A program made the translations under genes and the position numbers. From NCBI GenBank assembly GCA_902729315.2, contig LR746265.1, positions 9,109,392 to 9,173,391 of the forward strand: a DNA stretch of 64,000 nt. Reading direction: 5' to 3'. This DNA is from Spirodela intermedia (lineage: Eukaryota; Streptophyta; Magnoliopsida; Alismatales; Araceae). Under the pieces are notes generated by a model. The model was not told the origin of the DNA, did no database searches, and saw only the letters and a list, made by a program, of their open reading frames with translations. Positions 22,257 to 34,509 of the stretch are shown here, in pieces. Every line of letters starts with the position of its first letter. Position 1 is the stretch's first letter.

Positions 22257-22782
22257 CCATCGTGACACCGGAACTCTGTTTTCCTGCTTTCAACTTACTT
22301 TACGCTTCATTTAGTGATAATTTTTGTAATTTTAATTTACCAAAATATACTTTGTTCTATTACGATTCTTCCGGCTTTTACAGATCTTAATTTGATTAAT
22401 TAAATCGTCTGTAATCACTTATGTAAGAATCACAGGGCGGAACTTTGTTTCTGCCCGATTCGTGTTCGCCGGGCGCTGACGTCATCCTGACGTCCGCACC
22501 CTTATTTCCTTTTTTCGTGAATTTTAAATATATTTCCTTTTCATTTCTTAGTATAAAATTCATATAAAATAGTATTCTCTGAGGAAAATTCTGAATAATT
22601 ACCAGATATTATATTACATCCCTGTGATCGACCTAGAAAATTACCGCTATTTGTGGAACTTTAATTGAATTATAATTGATATATTTGTTCAGAAATACTT
22701 CTAAATATCCAAAAATTCGTATTTTCTAGTTTTATAAATTTTATATTTGCATGATTTAATATACAACGACTAAGTCACATCA
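22257..22782 (+). mobile_element. 3' LTR remnant of element E2
   Basis: The last 526 bp of the LTR, from CCATCGTGACACCGG to the terminal GTCACATCA. It retains the TGACG pair and the TATA-like box. The first two thirds of the LTR are deleted. Confidence 0.85.
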
Positions 22783-22945
22783 ATTTCCTTACTAGCTTTT
22801 GTTTCAGGCATATTTTATTGGTCGAGTGCTTTAGTTAGAACCATTCAGGGGCAACGGTGTAGTAGATGGGGCATAAAAATCAGAATTTTCTTCTCTTTTC
22901 CCTTCTCTCACATGCATTAAGGACAATGCAAGACTTAAGTAGGGG
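22783..22945 (+). mobile_element. Segment X copy 2 (right part)
   Basis: Continues segment X after the E2 insertion (tttccttactagcttttg...) and closely matches 8360-8530, including GACAATGCAAG and AAGTAGGGGGG. It runs without a break into the duplicated kinase block. Confidence 0.7.
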
Positions 22946-24024
22946 GGAGGTTATCTCTTCCTTCATTTGCATGCATTAGAGATAATGCATCATTCAAGTA
23001 GGGGGGAGAACAAAAAAAATTCAAAAATGTTATGAATATTTTAAAACTTTTGCTGCATTGATTATTGCACAAACACGTATGCTTAAATGAACAAAGCCTA
23101 ATGCTCCTTTGAAAGGGTAAGTCAATTAGAAAAGTTTACCTTCTCTAGATTAGGGGTGTGGATCTCATGAAAAAAAGATAGGTGAATTCTTTACCATGAT
23201 CATTATTCTTTGAAGTATGAAGGAGTTTTAGGTTGTATTCATGGGTATGTGGTGCGACAATAAACGGCTAATGATAGTATATTGTGGATGAAAATGATTG
23301 AACTAGATCATCTTAGTCTAGTTATTATGTTGTGGTTGATAAGTCTTCATTATCTGTATTTACCTTATATTTATCAATATTTAGTGCATAAAATTAATAG
23401 AAATAATACATGTTACATTTAATTCGTACGTATTCAGATTTCATTCATACATAAACATGCATGTTAATATTTTTAATATTATTTTAAGATAATTAATTTT
23501 ACATAATTATGCATGAAATATTTTTTATGTGAGTTTTAGGATTTTCTAGAATTTATTCTGGATTTTCTGAATTTTTCTAGAATTTCTCATAATTTCTAAG
23601 AGTTTTTGATATTTTTTAGGAATTAATAAAGGTCTAAAATAAAAGAAAATCAGAATGAGTTGGGCTGGGCCGAGCCAAGTGACCCAATGGGCCGGAATAT
23701 TCAGAGGCTAAAAGTTAAACCATCAACAGGTCGACAGTGGAAGCAGAACCGACGAGTTAGCATGAGACTTAAGCAGATGTGGGACACGTGGCCCACACGG
23801 ATTCGACGACATTTCAATGGACATCGTGAACAGAAATTGGCACAATTTACGTCAGACCCCAGAGAGAAATGTAATTGGAGATCCGTACCTAATGGCAGAA
23901 CGTAAAAGAGGAGCGGGTGATAGAGTGAGGCTGTCATTGATCTCTCTTTCTTTCGCGCCTTTTCTCGCTCCCTTTGTCTGTCTGCTCTCTCTCACTCTAT
24001 CTTGCTCTCGCTTTCTTTCTGTGG
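22946..24024 (+). other. Kinase upstream region, copy 1: retroelement ends and LTR-like sequence
   Basis: 22946-23000 contains a second CATTAGAGATAATGCATC / AAGTAGGGGGGAG purine tract. At 23338 the sequence TGATAAGTCTTCATTATCTG looks like the start of a different LTR, followed by AT-rich DNA to about 23640 and GC-richer DNA beyond. The kinase promoter and 5' UTR must lie in or next to this possible LTR. No separate gene is seen. Confidence 0.5.
23779..23796 (+). promoter_or_regulatory. G-box palindrome upstream of kinase copy 1
   Basis: GTGGGACACGTGGCCCAC is an 18-bp palindrome with one mismatched pair, centred on a CACGTG G-box with ABRE-like flanks (GACACGTGGC). It lies about 230 bp upstream of the proposed start codon. 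Such boxes bind bZIP or bHLH factors in plants; function here is inferred. Confidence 0.45.
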
Positions 24025-27000
24025 ATGCGTCCTCGCTCTACGAAGCACGGCGGAGTTCGGACAGCCGGCCGCCTTCTCCTCTCCTCTCCGTCGAGTTCTT
24101 CTGGATCCCTTTCTCGTGCGCGAATCCGGAGGAAGAGTGGGAGGCCGCATCCGGTGGAGGAGTCCACCGCCGAAGACGCCGAGGTCACGGTCGGCGCCGC
24201 CTCACGGAGAGGTCGTACGTTCCCAGGCTTCTGCTTCCCTGAAAGGCCGCTCCGGGTATGTTCTGGTGCCGTCTTTCGACGAATTCTCGCCTTTCGTTGA
24301 TTCGGGGGTTATGTTCTAGTGCCGTCTTTCGATGGGTTCGTGATTTTCTCTGTGTCGGGGGCATCTTCTTGTGGACTCTTTCGATGGGATCTTTATTTTC
24401 TTTGATTTGGACTTTCGGTTGCCTGCGGTGGTGCGGGTGGTGCGAGATTGCTGAAGAAAGCTCTGGCTTTCCTCCTTCCTCTTATTTATTTACTTTCTTC
24501 CGATTTGTTTTGCCGCTTCGTTGCTGATTCGATTTGATGTTTGGTCTGGGTAGGGGGATCTATCTTCTTCTTTAGACTTCCATCAGATTGCTCTTTGGGG
24601 ACGGATGAGTGTTACAGTCTGGAGGAGAAAAGATTATTTCAGCAAGGTTTATCGATTGACGGTGACGGGTGAGCGTGTTGAATCAAGGGGCACATTCGAT
24701 TTTCAGATCGCTGAGCGATCGACCAGGGTCTGGAGAAGAACCCGGTGATTTCCGGCAGGAAACAACACCCTCCGTACCTGCACCTCTCCCGAGCGTTATT
24801 CCCCACCCAGAAAAGCCATCAGAACTTGGTGGCGGGCTGTCCTGTTGAGAAAGCAGCTGGAATCGAGGGAGGAAGTGTGGACGAGGTTGTCGGGCTACAG
24901 GAGGAAGCGAGGATGTCTCCCATCCCGGATCGGGTACATGCTTCGACGTCCCTCATTCCTTTCCTTGACGGCGACTGTAGAGAGCTTTCTCTCCGCATCC
25001 CAAAGCACATCACATCTTGACAATAGGAATGTCCTATCCAAAATCGACAGGTGCAGGTCGGAAATTCTCCATTATACAAGGTAGAGAGAATGTTGGGAGC
25101 AGGAGGTTTTGGGCTGGTCTACATTGGACGAAGGGTGGCTGGTGGATCTCAGGGCAATGGGCCCAATGCCTTTAAGGTTTAGTTTCAACCTCCCATCACT
25201 CCTGCCACGGGAATCTTTAAATACTGCTGTTTTATGTTGTCTCTTTCATTTTCCTGCGGTGGGTGTAGGTAGCACTGAAGTTTGAGCATAGAAATAGCAC
25301 GGGTTGCAGATTTGGCCCCCCATATGAATGGCAAGTTTATGAGTAAGAAGACACCCCCTACTGCTCTAATTTATTACGTATTGTGTCGATCTAAAACTAT
25401 GTTCTTCACCTGACTTTGTGAATATGGTTTTAGCCATCTCAAGGGATGCTATGGATTACCTAGGGTGCACTACAAGGGCCGCCAAGGAGATTATTTCGTC
25501 ATGGTTGGCGTAGAGTCTTTCATTTTATTGTTTCCTCGAATTATATTTTTTATTGAAAGCTAGTTATGATATTGTTGATGATGATTGCTGCAGATCATGG
25601 ACATCCTTGGACCAAGTCTTCTGGATGTGTTCATATCCATTGGGCAAGTGTAAGAAAATAATCTTGACTTCATATTCAAAGTCAATATTCTGTTGAAAAT
25701 TGTGCTATTGAGTTTGACTAACTCCTTGGACAGAATGCCACCAAATATGGTGGCTTGTATTGCTGTGGAGGCAATATCCATCCTTGAGAAGCTACACCAA
25801 AAAGGGTATGTAGGGCTTTGTGGCAGTGTGATATTTTTTCAATTATATTTTCGCAAAGGTCACAGTAATTAATTCATTGCTCCCTTGTGCACTCCCTCCC
25901 TCCACCCACACAAAAAAAAAACATGCCAGGTTTGTGCATGGAGACGTCAAGCCAGAGAATTTATTGTTGGGTAAACCCAGAAGCTCAGGGGAGAAGAAGC
26001 TTTTTCTCATCGACTTTGGGCTGGGTATGTTGCTGCATTCCAATCACTTCTTGTTTTCACCTCTCGCGCCTATTGATTTTAGAGTAGGGTTTGTTTTTCC
26101 AAGTATATAAACAAATTTGTCTTGACTGAGAAGTCCCTGTCTGTATCAACATCAGTGATATTTTTGTGCTTTGTTCAGAGCCTGTACAAATGCTAATTGG
26201 TGTCATTAATATTTTAATCAGCTTCAATGTGGAGGGACAGTTTGTCAGGCCAGCATGTCAGATTATGCCAACAGCCAGATAATTTCAGGTTTTTTGGGAA
26301 ACGATATTCTATTTTTTCCCTAAATTCTTAGCTAAGATGAGGATTCATAAAATCTTACCCCTACCTTACTATCTATCTCATGTTCCCTAGGGGCACAACA
26401 CGATATGCAAGCGTCCATGCACATTTAGGCCTCACAGCGAGTAGAAGAGATGATCTTGAGTCATTGGCCTACACTCTGATTTTTTTGATTAAAGGAAGGC
26501 TGCCGTGGGAAGGCTATCAGGTTTGCTTCCACCTCTACTTGTACATGTTCTCCGATCTCTTTGATTCATCACTTGCTGATTCTTATGCCAACTATGTAGG
26601 GGAATGACAAGAGGTTTCTAGTCTTCATGAACAAGACTGTAACCTCCCCCGAGACGCTGTGTGGTGGCTGTCCCCCTCCTTTCGCACAATTCCTTGAAGC
26701 AGTGAAGAAGATACAATTTGTTGAGCAGCCCACCTACTCGAAGCTCATTTCTCTTTTTGGAAGCTTGATATGCTCCCCCTGCACCCTGTTAAAGACCATT
26801 CGGATTGATGCAATTTTGAAGGTGGTTGCAAACATGACATCACTGAAATTACCTCGCATATTTTTATTTTATGTCAGATGGTTTTATCTCTTTTTCATGG
26901 CTCTATCATCTGTTGTTAAATAGGCTGACCATGTTTCCAACAGGTTCACCAAAAACGTGGAAGATTGCAGGTAAATCATGAAGAAGATGAGTGTCATAGA

Positions 27001-27039
27001 AAGAAACGGATAAAATGTTTGATTGATGACAGACCATGA
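24025..27039 (+). CDS. Casein kinase 1 / MUT9-like protein kinase, C-terminally truncated, copy 1
   Basis: Inferred exons: 24025-24255, 24727-24933, 25051-25176, 25269-25342, 25434-25503, 25594-25649, 25734-25805, 25930-26024, 26222-26288, 26391-26520, 26600-26821, 26944-27039. All introns are GT-AG and all phases agree, giving about 481 residues. Kinase motifs: glycine loop [11 protein letters not shown] (from 162), ATP lysine VALK (192), catalytic HGDVKPEN (Asp 284), DFGLA (Asp 307), then SGQHV and YASVHAHLG typical of plant MLK/EL1-type CK1 kinases. These are nuclear Ser/Thr kinases, known for histone H3 phosphorylation and for light and flowering signalling. The protein stops about 30 residues after the kinase domain, whereas family members usually continue for some 200 more. 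The first exon and start are the least certain part. Confidence 0.8.
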
Positions 27040-28119
27040 CCATGTACATGTAAGAATATAAATAAAATCTGTAAAGTGCCAATTGAGAAAACATAAATCT
27101 CATGACTAAATTATTTATTATTATTGTTCTTATTTATTCATAAAGAAAATGATAGTTTAAAAGCCTCATATTAAGGGCATGAATATAATACTTTTTTAAT
27201 GTAATCATAACTATTGATAAAGGTGTGTAATTATTTATGCAAAAAGAGAAACTATATCAATCAATGATAATAATATAAGACAATCATTTAGAGGGCGTGA
27301 GTATAAGTAGATATTTATATAATAGTTACTTTTGCTAGGAATATGTATCATTTATTGCCAACATTTAAACTTTAGAAATGTTTTGTACCTACTATTTATT
27401 CACCTTGGAAATGGCACCACTTTAGACGTAACCTATTAAGTACAGGAATATAATATGTTTAAGTACATTCACACTTACAAATTATCAAAAACAATTATTA
27501 GACCCATAAATGTAAATTTTATGCATAAATAATGAATATTACTTCTTTATAAGAAAGCTGGCACATAAAAATACAGTATTAAAGGGAAGAAATCTAATAT
27601 TATTTCATACAATCATAATGATTAGTTGCAATGAATAATTACTATAGTTTACCAAAACTAAAAAATTTATCATTAAATAAATGAACACTACAAGTATTGG
27701 ATTAAATGGCACGAATTTTATAGTTTAGGTTATATTTATTTATTAGAATATTAAATATTATTAGAAATATTATTTATTAGAATACGTAAAGTTATGAAGA
27801 AATAATAATTATGTATTGGAAGCTTATGTGTCCACCAAAGGACACACATCCACCCCATAATGTGTTCAGAACCACATGCAGTCCAAAATTGAAAGTAATG
27901 TAATGCCATAATTGGTTCCCATCATAGTAAAAGTATGATTTCTTTAGTGATGATCTAAAAATTAAGAAACATCTAAATTCATAGAAGATTGGGTAGATAA
28001 AGAGGAGTTTGAAATAAAAGTCACATAGCTATGCTTTGTAATGTTTTCAATTTGAAAAGCATATTTTGACAAAGTTAAATCTTATATGATTCACATGGAT
28101 GAATGTCATCATATATACC
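27040..28119. other. AT-rich region downstream of kinase copy 1
   Basis: Contains AATAAAATCTG shortly after the stop (near 27061), a possible polyadenylation signal. Otherwise I see AT-rich sequence with no gene and no trace of the missing kinase C-terminal region. Differs from copy 2 by a small rearrangement near 27730-27780. Confidence 0.6.
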
Positions 28120-29743
28120 TGACGTGACTTAGTTGTTGTATATTAAACCACGCAAATATAAAATTTATAAAACTAGAAAATACGAATTTTCAGATATTTA
28201 GAAGTATTTCTAAATAAATATATCAATTATAATTCAATAAAACTTCCAAAAATAGCGGTAATTTCCCAGGTCAATCACAGGGATGTAATATAATATTTTG
28301 TAATTATTCAGATTTTTTCTCAATGAATACGATTTTCTATGAGTTTTATACTAGGAAATGAAAAGGAAATATATTTAAAATTCACGAAAAAAGGAAATAA
28401 GGGTGCGGACGTGAGGATGACGTAAGCGCCCGGCGAATGCAAATCGGGCGGAAACAAAGTTCTGCTCGGCGATTCGTACGTAAGCAATTACAGACGATTT
28501 AATTAATCAAATTAAGATCTGTAAAAGCCGGAAGAATTGTAATTGAACGAAGTATATTTTGGTAAATTCAAATCACACAAAGTATCACTAAATGAAGCGT
28601 AAATTAAATTGAAAGCAGGAAAACAGAGTTCCGATGTCGCGACGGCGATGCACCAGAATCCTGAGCGTTCGGGAGGATCGTCGTGCAGTGTCCACAGCCT
28701 CGAAGGCTCTCCTTGGACAAAGACGACGTGGGCAATCTCTAGATCTTCTCGTGAAGTCTAGAGATTAATGAAATGGATCGTCAAGTCGTCTCCGACGGTT
28801 GTCACCTGACGGAGCGGAAAAATGGCAACTTTGCGGCTCTCCGGCGGCTGTCACCCGACAGAGAGGAGCTGAATGGAGGTAGGGCGCGTGTCAGGGAGCT
28901 TCATCCTCAAGTTCGCGCAGCAAGAGGAGGCTCTTCATCGCATCTGGTATGCTCTCAGGAGGTGGCGACTCGTCTCCCGGTGGATCGTCCTCTTCCCGAC
29001 GACGGCTTGTTCGTCAATCAATCGGAGATGATTTACTCAATGGATTGGCGATCCTTTTATCGTGAATCGTTCAGGAATTTTAGTAGCAATGCTCCACGAA
29101 TCGCGTTGGCGAGATTTTCGCCGATGATCCAGCGATTCTCGTTGCTTAATCCTTCACCAGCGATCTACAAGAAAGTCGCGATAATCAGGTAAAAATATAT
29201 GAATTTTGACTCTGGGAGGATTCAAACCCGCGCTGGTTGTCCTCCCCTTCTGAGGAAGGTGTGACGCGGGTTTAGTCCCACATCGATTGTGTGTCGATTT
29301 TTCAGGCGAATATATAGTAATGTTAGCTTTCTAAGCGAAGTCCCTTCTCTCGCGTGTACGACCACTCCTTGCCCCACAGTCGGCTAGCCACCGGTGACGT
29401 GGAAGGGGAGTGGCGCACACGTGCCCCTATCGGTCCAAGCCACTCGAGCCCCTGCTCGCGACTACTCCCCGACTAAGCTTTTGACCCGCTTGCGGGCCTG
29501 GCTGGCCAGCGGGTCCCACCTCATTTTGTCTTATTTTTATTTCTTTTTCTTCATTTATCTCAAAAGCAAGACTGTAAAAATCATATAAATTCATGTAAAA
29601 TCACATAATTACCGAAAAATTCACATTCATCAATTGAAAACCACTTTTCACACTTTAACACAAGTATAAGTCTATTTATCATGAGTTAAGGCTAAAACTA
29701 TATTATTTACTAATTATTAACTCATGATAATGAAGACTTATGA
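28120..29743 (-). mobile_element. Solo Athila LTR inside duplication copy 1
   Basis: Complete LTR in minus orientation, starting TGACGTGACTTAG and ending ACTTATGA (usual ACTTATCA). A perfect target duplication ATACC lies at 28115-28119 and 29744-29748. Copy 2 has the uninterrupted empty site at 49654-49658. It carries the 139-codon antisense frame at 28773-29192. Confidence 0.92.
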
Positions 29744-29816
29744 ATACCTTTTATACATTGCACCCTCTAGATGTTTTCCTAAACTTGAAGCAAAATGTAG
29801 CCATCGTCAAATCTTG

Positions 29817-31122
29817 TGTGCCACTCCCCTTCCACGTCACTAGTGGCCAGCCAGCTGTGGGGCAAGGAGTGGTTGTACACGCGCGAGAAAGGGACTTGCT
29901 TAGAAATCTAACATTACTATATATTCGCCCAAAAATTTGGTGCACAACCGATTTGGGACTAAACCCGCGTCACCTTCCCAAAAGGGGTGGGGCAACCGGC
30001 ACAAGTTCGAATCCTCCTAGAGCCAAAACTCATATTTTTTTATCTGATTATCGTAACTTTCCTGCAGATCGCCGGTGAAGGATTAAGCAACCAGAATCGT
30101 TAGATCATCGGCAAAAATCTCGTCAATGCGATTCGTGGAGCATTGTTACTAAAATTACTGAACGATTCGTGATAAAAGGATTGCGAATCTATCAAGTAAA
30201 GCATCTCCGATTGATCGACGAAAAAGGTGTCGTTGGGAAGAGGACGATCTGCCGGGAGACGAGTTGCCACCTCCTAAGAGCGTACCAAATGCGATGAAGA
30301 GCCTCCTCTTGCTGCACGAACTTGAGGATGAAGCTCCCTAACATGCGCCCCATCTCCATCCAGCTCCTCTCCATCGAGTGACAGCCGCCGGAGAGCCACA
30401 AAGTTGCCGTTTTTCCACTCCGCCGGGTGATAGCTGTTGGAGATGATTCGACGACCTATTTCATTGATCTCTAGACTTCGCAAGGAGATCTAGAGATTGC
30501 CCACATTGTCCTTGTCCAAGGAGAGCCTTCAAGCCCGTGGACATTACATGACTATCCTCCTGAATGCTCAGGATTTTGGTGCATCACCGACGTATCACTG
30601 CCGCAACGCCGGAACTCTCTTTTCCTACTTTCACCTTACTTTACGCTTCATTTAGTGATAATTTGTGTGATTTTAATTTACCAAAATATACTTCACTCAA
30701 TTACGATTCTTCTAGCTTTTACAGATCTTAATTTCATCAATTAAATCGTCTGTAATCACTTATGTAAGAATCGTCGGGCGGAACTCTGTTTCTGCCCGAT
30801 TCGCATTTGCCGAGCGCTAACGTCATCATGACGTCCGCACCCTTATTTTCTTTTTTGTGAATTTTAAATATATTTCCTTTTCATTTCCTAATATAAAACT
30901 CATAGAAAATAGTATTCTTTGCAGACAATTCTGAATAATTACCAGATATTATATTACATCCCTGTGATCAACCTGGAAAATTACTACTATTTTTGGAAGT
31001 TTTATTGAATTATAATTGAAACATTTGTTAAGAAATACTTCAAAATATCCAAAAATTCGTATTTTCTAGTTTTAGAAAATTTATATTTACGTGATTTAAT
31101 ATACAACGACTAAGTCACATCA
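29817..31122 (+). mobile_element. 5' LTR of an older Athila element (E4), truncated at its 5' end
   Basis: Starts within the LTR at TGTGCCACTCCCCTTCCACG, immediately after the end of duplication copy 1, and runs to the terminal GTCACATCA. A primer-binding site follows, so it is a 5' LTR. Its missing first 320 bp match the lone fragment at 42528-42848 in extent. Confidence 0.85.
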
Positions 31123-31127
31123 AATTT

Positions 31128-31145
31128 TTGCGCCGTTGCCGGGGA
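31128..31145 (+). other. Primer-binding site of element E4
   Basis: TTGCGCCGTTGCCGGGGA, one mismatch from the tRNA-Asp-complementary site TGGCGCCGTTGCCGGGGA. Confidence 0.85.
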
Positions 31146-31299
31146 TGTATTGCATACATTTAGTATTTTTCTGTTTTTCTCTTAGAGTACACAAAAAAAA
31201 TTAACTCTTGTTTTATTTTTTTCTTGTTGAAATTTTTTTTTACAAAAAGGGAACGAAAAGAAGCAAGGCAACGACTGAAGCATACTGAAAGAGGGTAAC

Positions 31300-32910
31300 T
31301 GACGTGACTTAGTCGTTGTATATTAAATCACGCAAATCTAAAATTTATAAAACTAGAAAATACAATTTTTCGGATATTTAGAATTATTTCTGAACAAATA
31401 TATCAATTATAATTCAATAAAACTTCCAAAAATAGTAGTAATTTTCCAAGTCGATCACAAGGATGTAATATAATATTTGGTAATTATTCAAAATTTTTCT
31501 CAATGAATATAATTTTCTATGAATTGTATACTAGGAAATGAAAAGGAAATATGTTTAAGGGTGCAGACGTCAGGATGACGTCAGCGCCCGGCGAACGTGA
31601 AACGGGCGGAAACAGAGTTCCGCTCGGTGATTCGTACGTAAGCGATTATAGACGATCTAATTAATCAAATTAAGATCTGTAAAAGTCAGAAGAATCGTAA
31701 TAGAACAAAATATATTTTGGTAAATTAAAATCACAAAAACTATCACTAAATGAAGCGTAAAGTAAGTTGAAAGTAGGAAAACAGAGTTCCGGCGTCGCGA
31801 CGGCAATGCGTCGGCGATGCACTAGAATCCTGAGCGTTTGGGAGGACCGTCGTGTGGTGTCCACGGCCTCGAAGGCTCTCCTTGGACAAAGACGACGTGG
31901 GCAATCTCTAGATCTTCTCGCGAAGTCTAGAGATTAATGAAATGGGTCATCAAGTCGTCTCTGGCGGCTGTCACCCGGTGGAGCGGAAAAATGGCGACTT
32001 TGCGGCTCTCCGGCGGCTGTCACCTGACGGAGAGGAGCTGGATGGAGGTGGGGTGCGTGTCAGGGAGCTTCATCCTCAGGTCCGCGCAGCAAGAGGAGGC
32101 TCTTCATCGCATCTGGTACGCTCTCAGGAGGTGGCGACTCGTCCCTCGGCGGATCGTCCTCTTCTTGACGACAACTTGTTCGTCGATCAATTAGAGATGA
32201 TTTACTCGATGGATTCGCGATCCTTTTATCGTGAATCGTTCAGCAATTTTAGTAGCAATCCTCCGCGAATCGTGTTGACGAGATTTTCGCCGATGATCCA
32301 GCGATTCTCGTTGCTTAATCCTTCACAAGCGATCTACAGGAAAGTCAAGATAATCAGATAAAAATATATGACTTTTGACTCTAGAAGGACTCGAACCCAC
32401 GCCGGTCGCCCGCCTCTTCTGAGGAAGGTGTGACGCGGGTTTAGTCCCACATCGGTTGTGCACCAATTTTTCAGGCGAATATATAGTAATGTTAGCTTTC
32501 TAAGTAAAGTTCCTTCTCTCGCGTGTACGACCACTCCTTGCCCCACAATCGGCTGGCCACCAGTGATGTGGAAGGGGAGTGGCGCACACGTGCCCCTATC
32601 GGTCCAAGCCGCTCGAGCCCCTGCTCGCGGCTACTCCCCGACTGAGCTTCTGACCTACTTGGGGGCCCAGCTGGCCAGCGGGTCCCCCCATTTTGAAATA
32701 TTTTAGTTTTATTCCTTTTTCTTCATTTATCTCAAAAGTAAGACTGTAAAAATCATAAAAATTCGTATAAAATCACATAATTATCCAAAAAATCACATTA
32801 ATCAATTGAAAACTACTTACTTTAACACAAATATAAGTCTATTTATCACGAGTTAAGGCTAAAATTATATTATTTACTAATTATTAACTCATGATAATGA
32901 AGAGTTATCA
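31300..32910 (-). mobile_element. 3' LTR of element E3
   Basis: 1,611 bp, inverted ends TGACGTGACTTAG and AGTTATCA. A GGTTCGAATCC-like motif is present in decayed form near 32385. The antisense frame at 31942-32361 is open for 139 codons. Confidence 0.9.
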
Positions 32911-32923
32911 CACCCCCCAACTT
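32911..32923 (-). other. Polypurine tract of element E3
   Basis: CACCCCCCAACTT on the plus strand (AAGTTGGGGGGTG on the minus strand) directly abuts the 3' LTR. Confidence 0.85.
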
Positions 32924-34509
32924 AAATCATTGCTAGTCCCTTAGCAATGGAATTACGAAAATAAAAAATTTACAAATCTCAAACATCATATTTGAATATA
33001 GAAAGAAAAAAAAATACAATTAGAAATGATTCACCTTTAGACACTTTGGATTCTTATACCAAGTATTTAAGAATGGTGTCAAGCACTTAAATGTTTAAAC
33101 ACTCCTTGGAATAACAATCTAGACTTCACTTCTTCTATTCATATCTTTATCACTTCTTCACTCATAGATGTATTTGCAAGATGTTTCAATTATCAATACT
33201 CATCCAAGAATAATATTGATCTTACATTTCCCTTTTTCTATGGCTTGATTTTTGAAGTTTGCACTATATTTCTTCTTTCTTTATATATAGTGGATAAGTA
33301 GCTTTTCCTATAGACAAATTTCGACAATAAGAATGATGTCTCACACCCTCCATGTGTACTCTTCATTTTCAGGGCTTTCACTTTATCCACTTATTTTGCA
33401 GCAAGTGTTTTTCTATACACAATTTTCGACAATGAGAATGATGTCTCACACCTTCCATGTGTACTCTTCGTTTCTAGATTTTTCATATTGCTCTCTCTTT
33501 TTTTTTTTTTTCGAAATAAGTGATTTCTCCTCACAAGTCCTATAGATCTAGGTGCAAAAATCTCTGTTAAACTCAAATGATCAATTAAATTTTCACATCA
33601 AGTAAATATTATCCATCAAGATCATGAAGTGAAAATCTATAAAATCAAATCCATGTTATCTATCATGTATCCAAAGAGTATTCCAACATTTCATGCTACT
33701 AGATTATTCTTTTGACTCAATAATAATCTTCCTAGTATCTTTTGGTATCAATCAATCTAATTGATTTAATTTTTCATGCATGCAATATGATGTAAGAAAT
33801 TTGTAAATTAGATAGTTCTGACAGTTCTGTTTTTTGTTTTCAGTTCTATTTTTAGCAGCATTAAATTTGTCAAAAATAAATCAAAACTATCCTCTTTATA
33901 GCTTTAATTTCGAATTTCAGTAATATATGTCTAGGGGATTGAAATGTGAGAAAAAGGTCTCTAGAATTTCAAATTTTGGGCTGTTTTTTGTCTACTGTTT
34001 TTGATAGTCTGTTGTTCCTGATAGAAAACTAGAAAATAGATGTTGCAGTTTTTCCGAATTTTATTTTATTTTTTATTTTTTTAGTTGTTGTTCTAAGTTG
34101 AATAAAATGCAAACACATGTTCTTAATCGTCTTACAGCATAAATTAATAATGAACACTTCACCCCCCAACTTAAAAATGACATTGTCCTCAATGAAACAG
34201 AAAAATCGAAACAGAATATGCAGAAAATATAATTTTCAAGTGAAGCATGCATATATGCAAAGTTTAGCATTAAAATGTTGTCATAAATGATAAACCTCCG
34301 AAAGACATCACCTCAACCTCATTTTTAATTTTCCACTTCATCTTACATGCCTCCTCCTGCACTTTTTCGAAAAAACAAATACAGAAACATGTACTGCGAA
34401 ATTCTAAGAAAAACAGAGCTTAAAAAAAAATCAAACAAAATGAAATAAAAACCATGGGTTGCCTCCCATGCAACACTGAATTTAATGTCTCCAGCTGGAC
34501 TCCTTGATC
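32924..34509 (-). mobile_element. 3' noncoding internal region of element E3
   Basis: About 1.6 kb between the integrase stop and the polypurine tract, with no credible env-like ORF. It contains the tandem pair with GAGTACACATGGAGG-type sequence (33310-33480, inverted) and a second internal G-run near 34160. The complete layout here is the reference for the truncated copies elsewhere in the window. Confidence 0.8.

Larger units (their letters stand above)
14475..22782 (+). mobile_element. Athila-type Ty3/gypsy element, nearly complete, 3' LTR truncated (element E2)
   Basis: 5' LTR 14475-16106, primer-binding site 16112-16129, gag-protease-RT-RNase H-integrase 16320-21475, noncoding 21476-22256, and a 3' LTR remnant 22257-22782. 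Flanks show a 5-bp target duplication with one mismatch: ATTTT at 14470-14474 and ATTTC at 22783-22787. Joining the flanks restores segment X as seen at 8149-8533. A deletion removed the last part of the internal region, the polypurine tract and about two thirds of the 3' LTR. Confidence 0.88.
22946..29816 (+). repeat. Segmental duplication, copy 1 (kinase block)
   Basis: Matches 44490-49726 base for base apart from scattered differences and a 1.62-kb solo LTR present only here. In the 3 kb around the gene I count about six substitutions. The left edge falls in segment X (GGAGGTTATCT). The right edge is ...AAATCTTG, followed at 29817 by the middle of an Athila LTR. Confidence 0.93.

Noticed and set aside
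23817-24319. Three overlapping open frames in the GC-rich first-exon region of the kinase gene
   Set aside because: Only the frame starting at 24025 joins in phase to exon 2 at 24727; the others are frame shadows. The same applies at 45361-45863.
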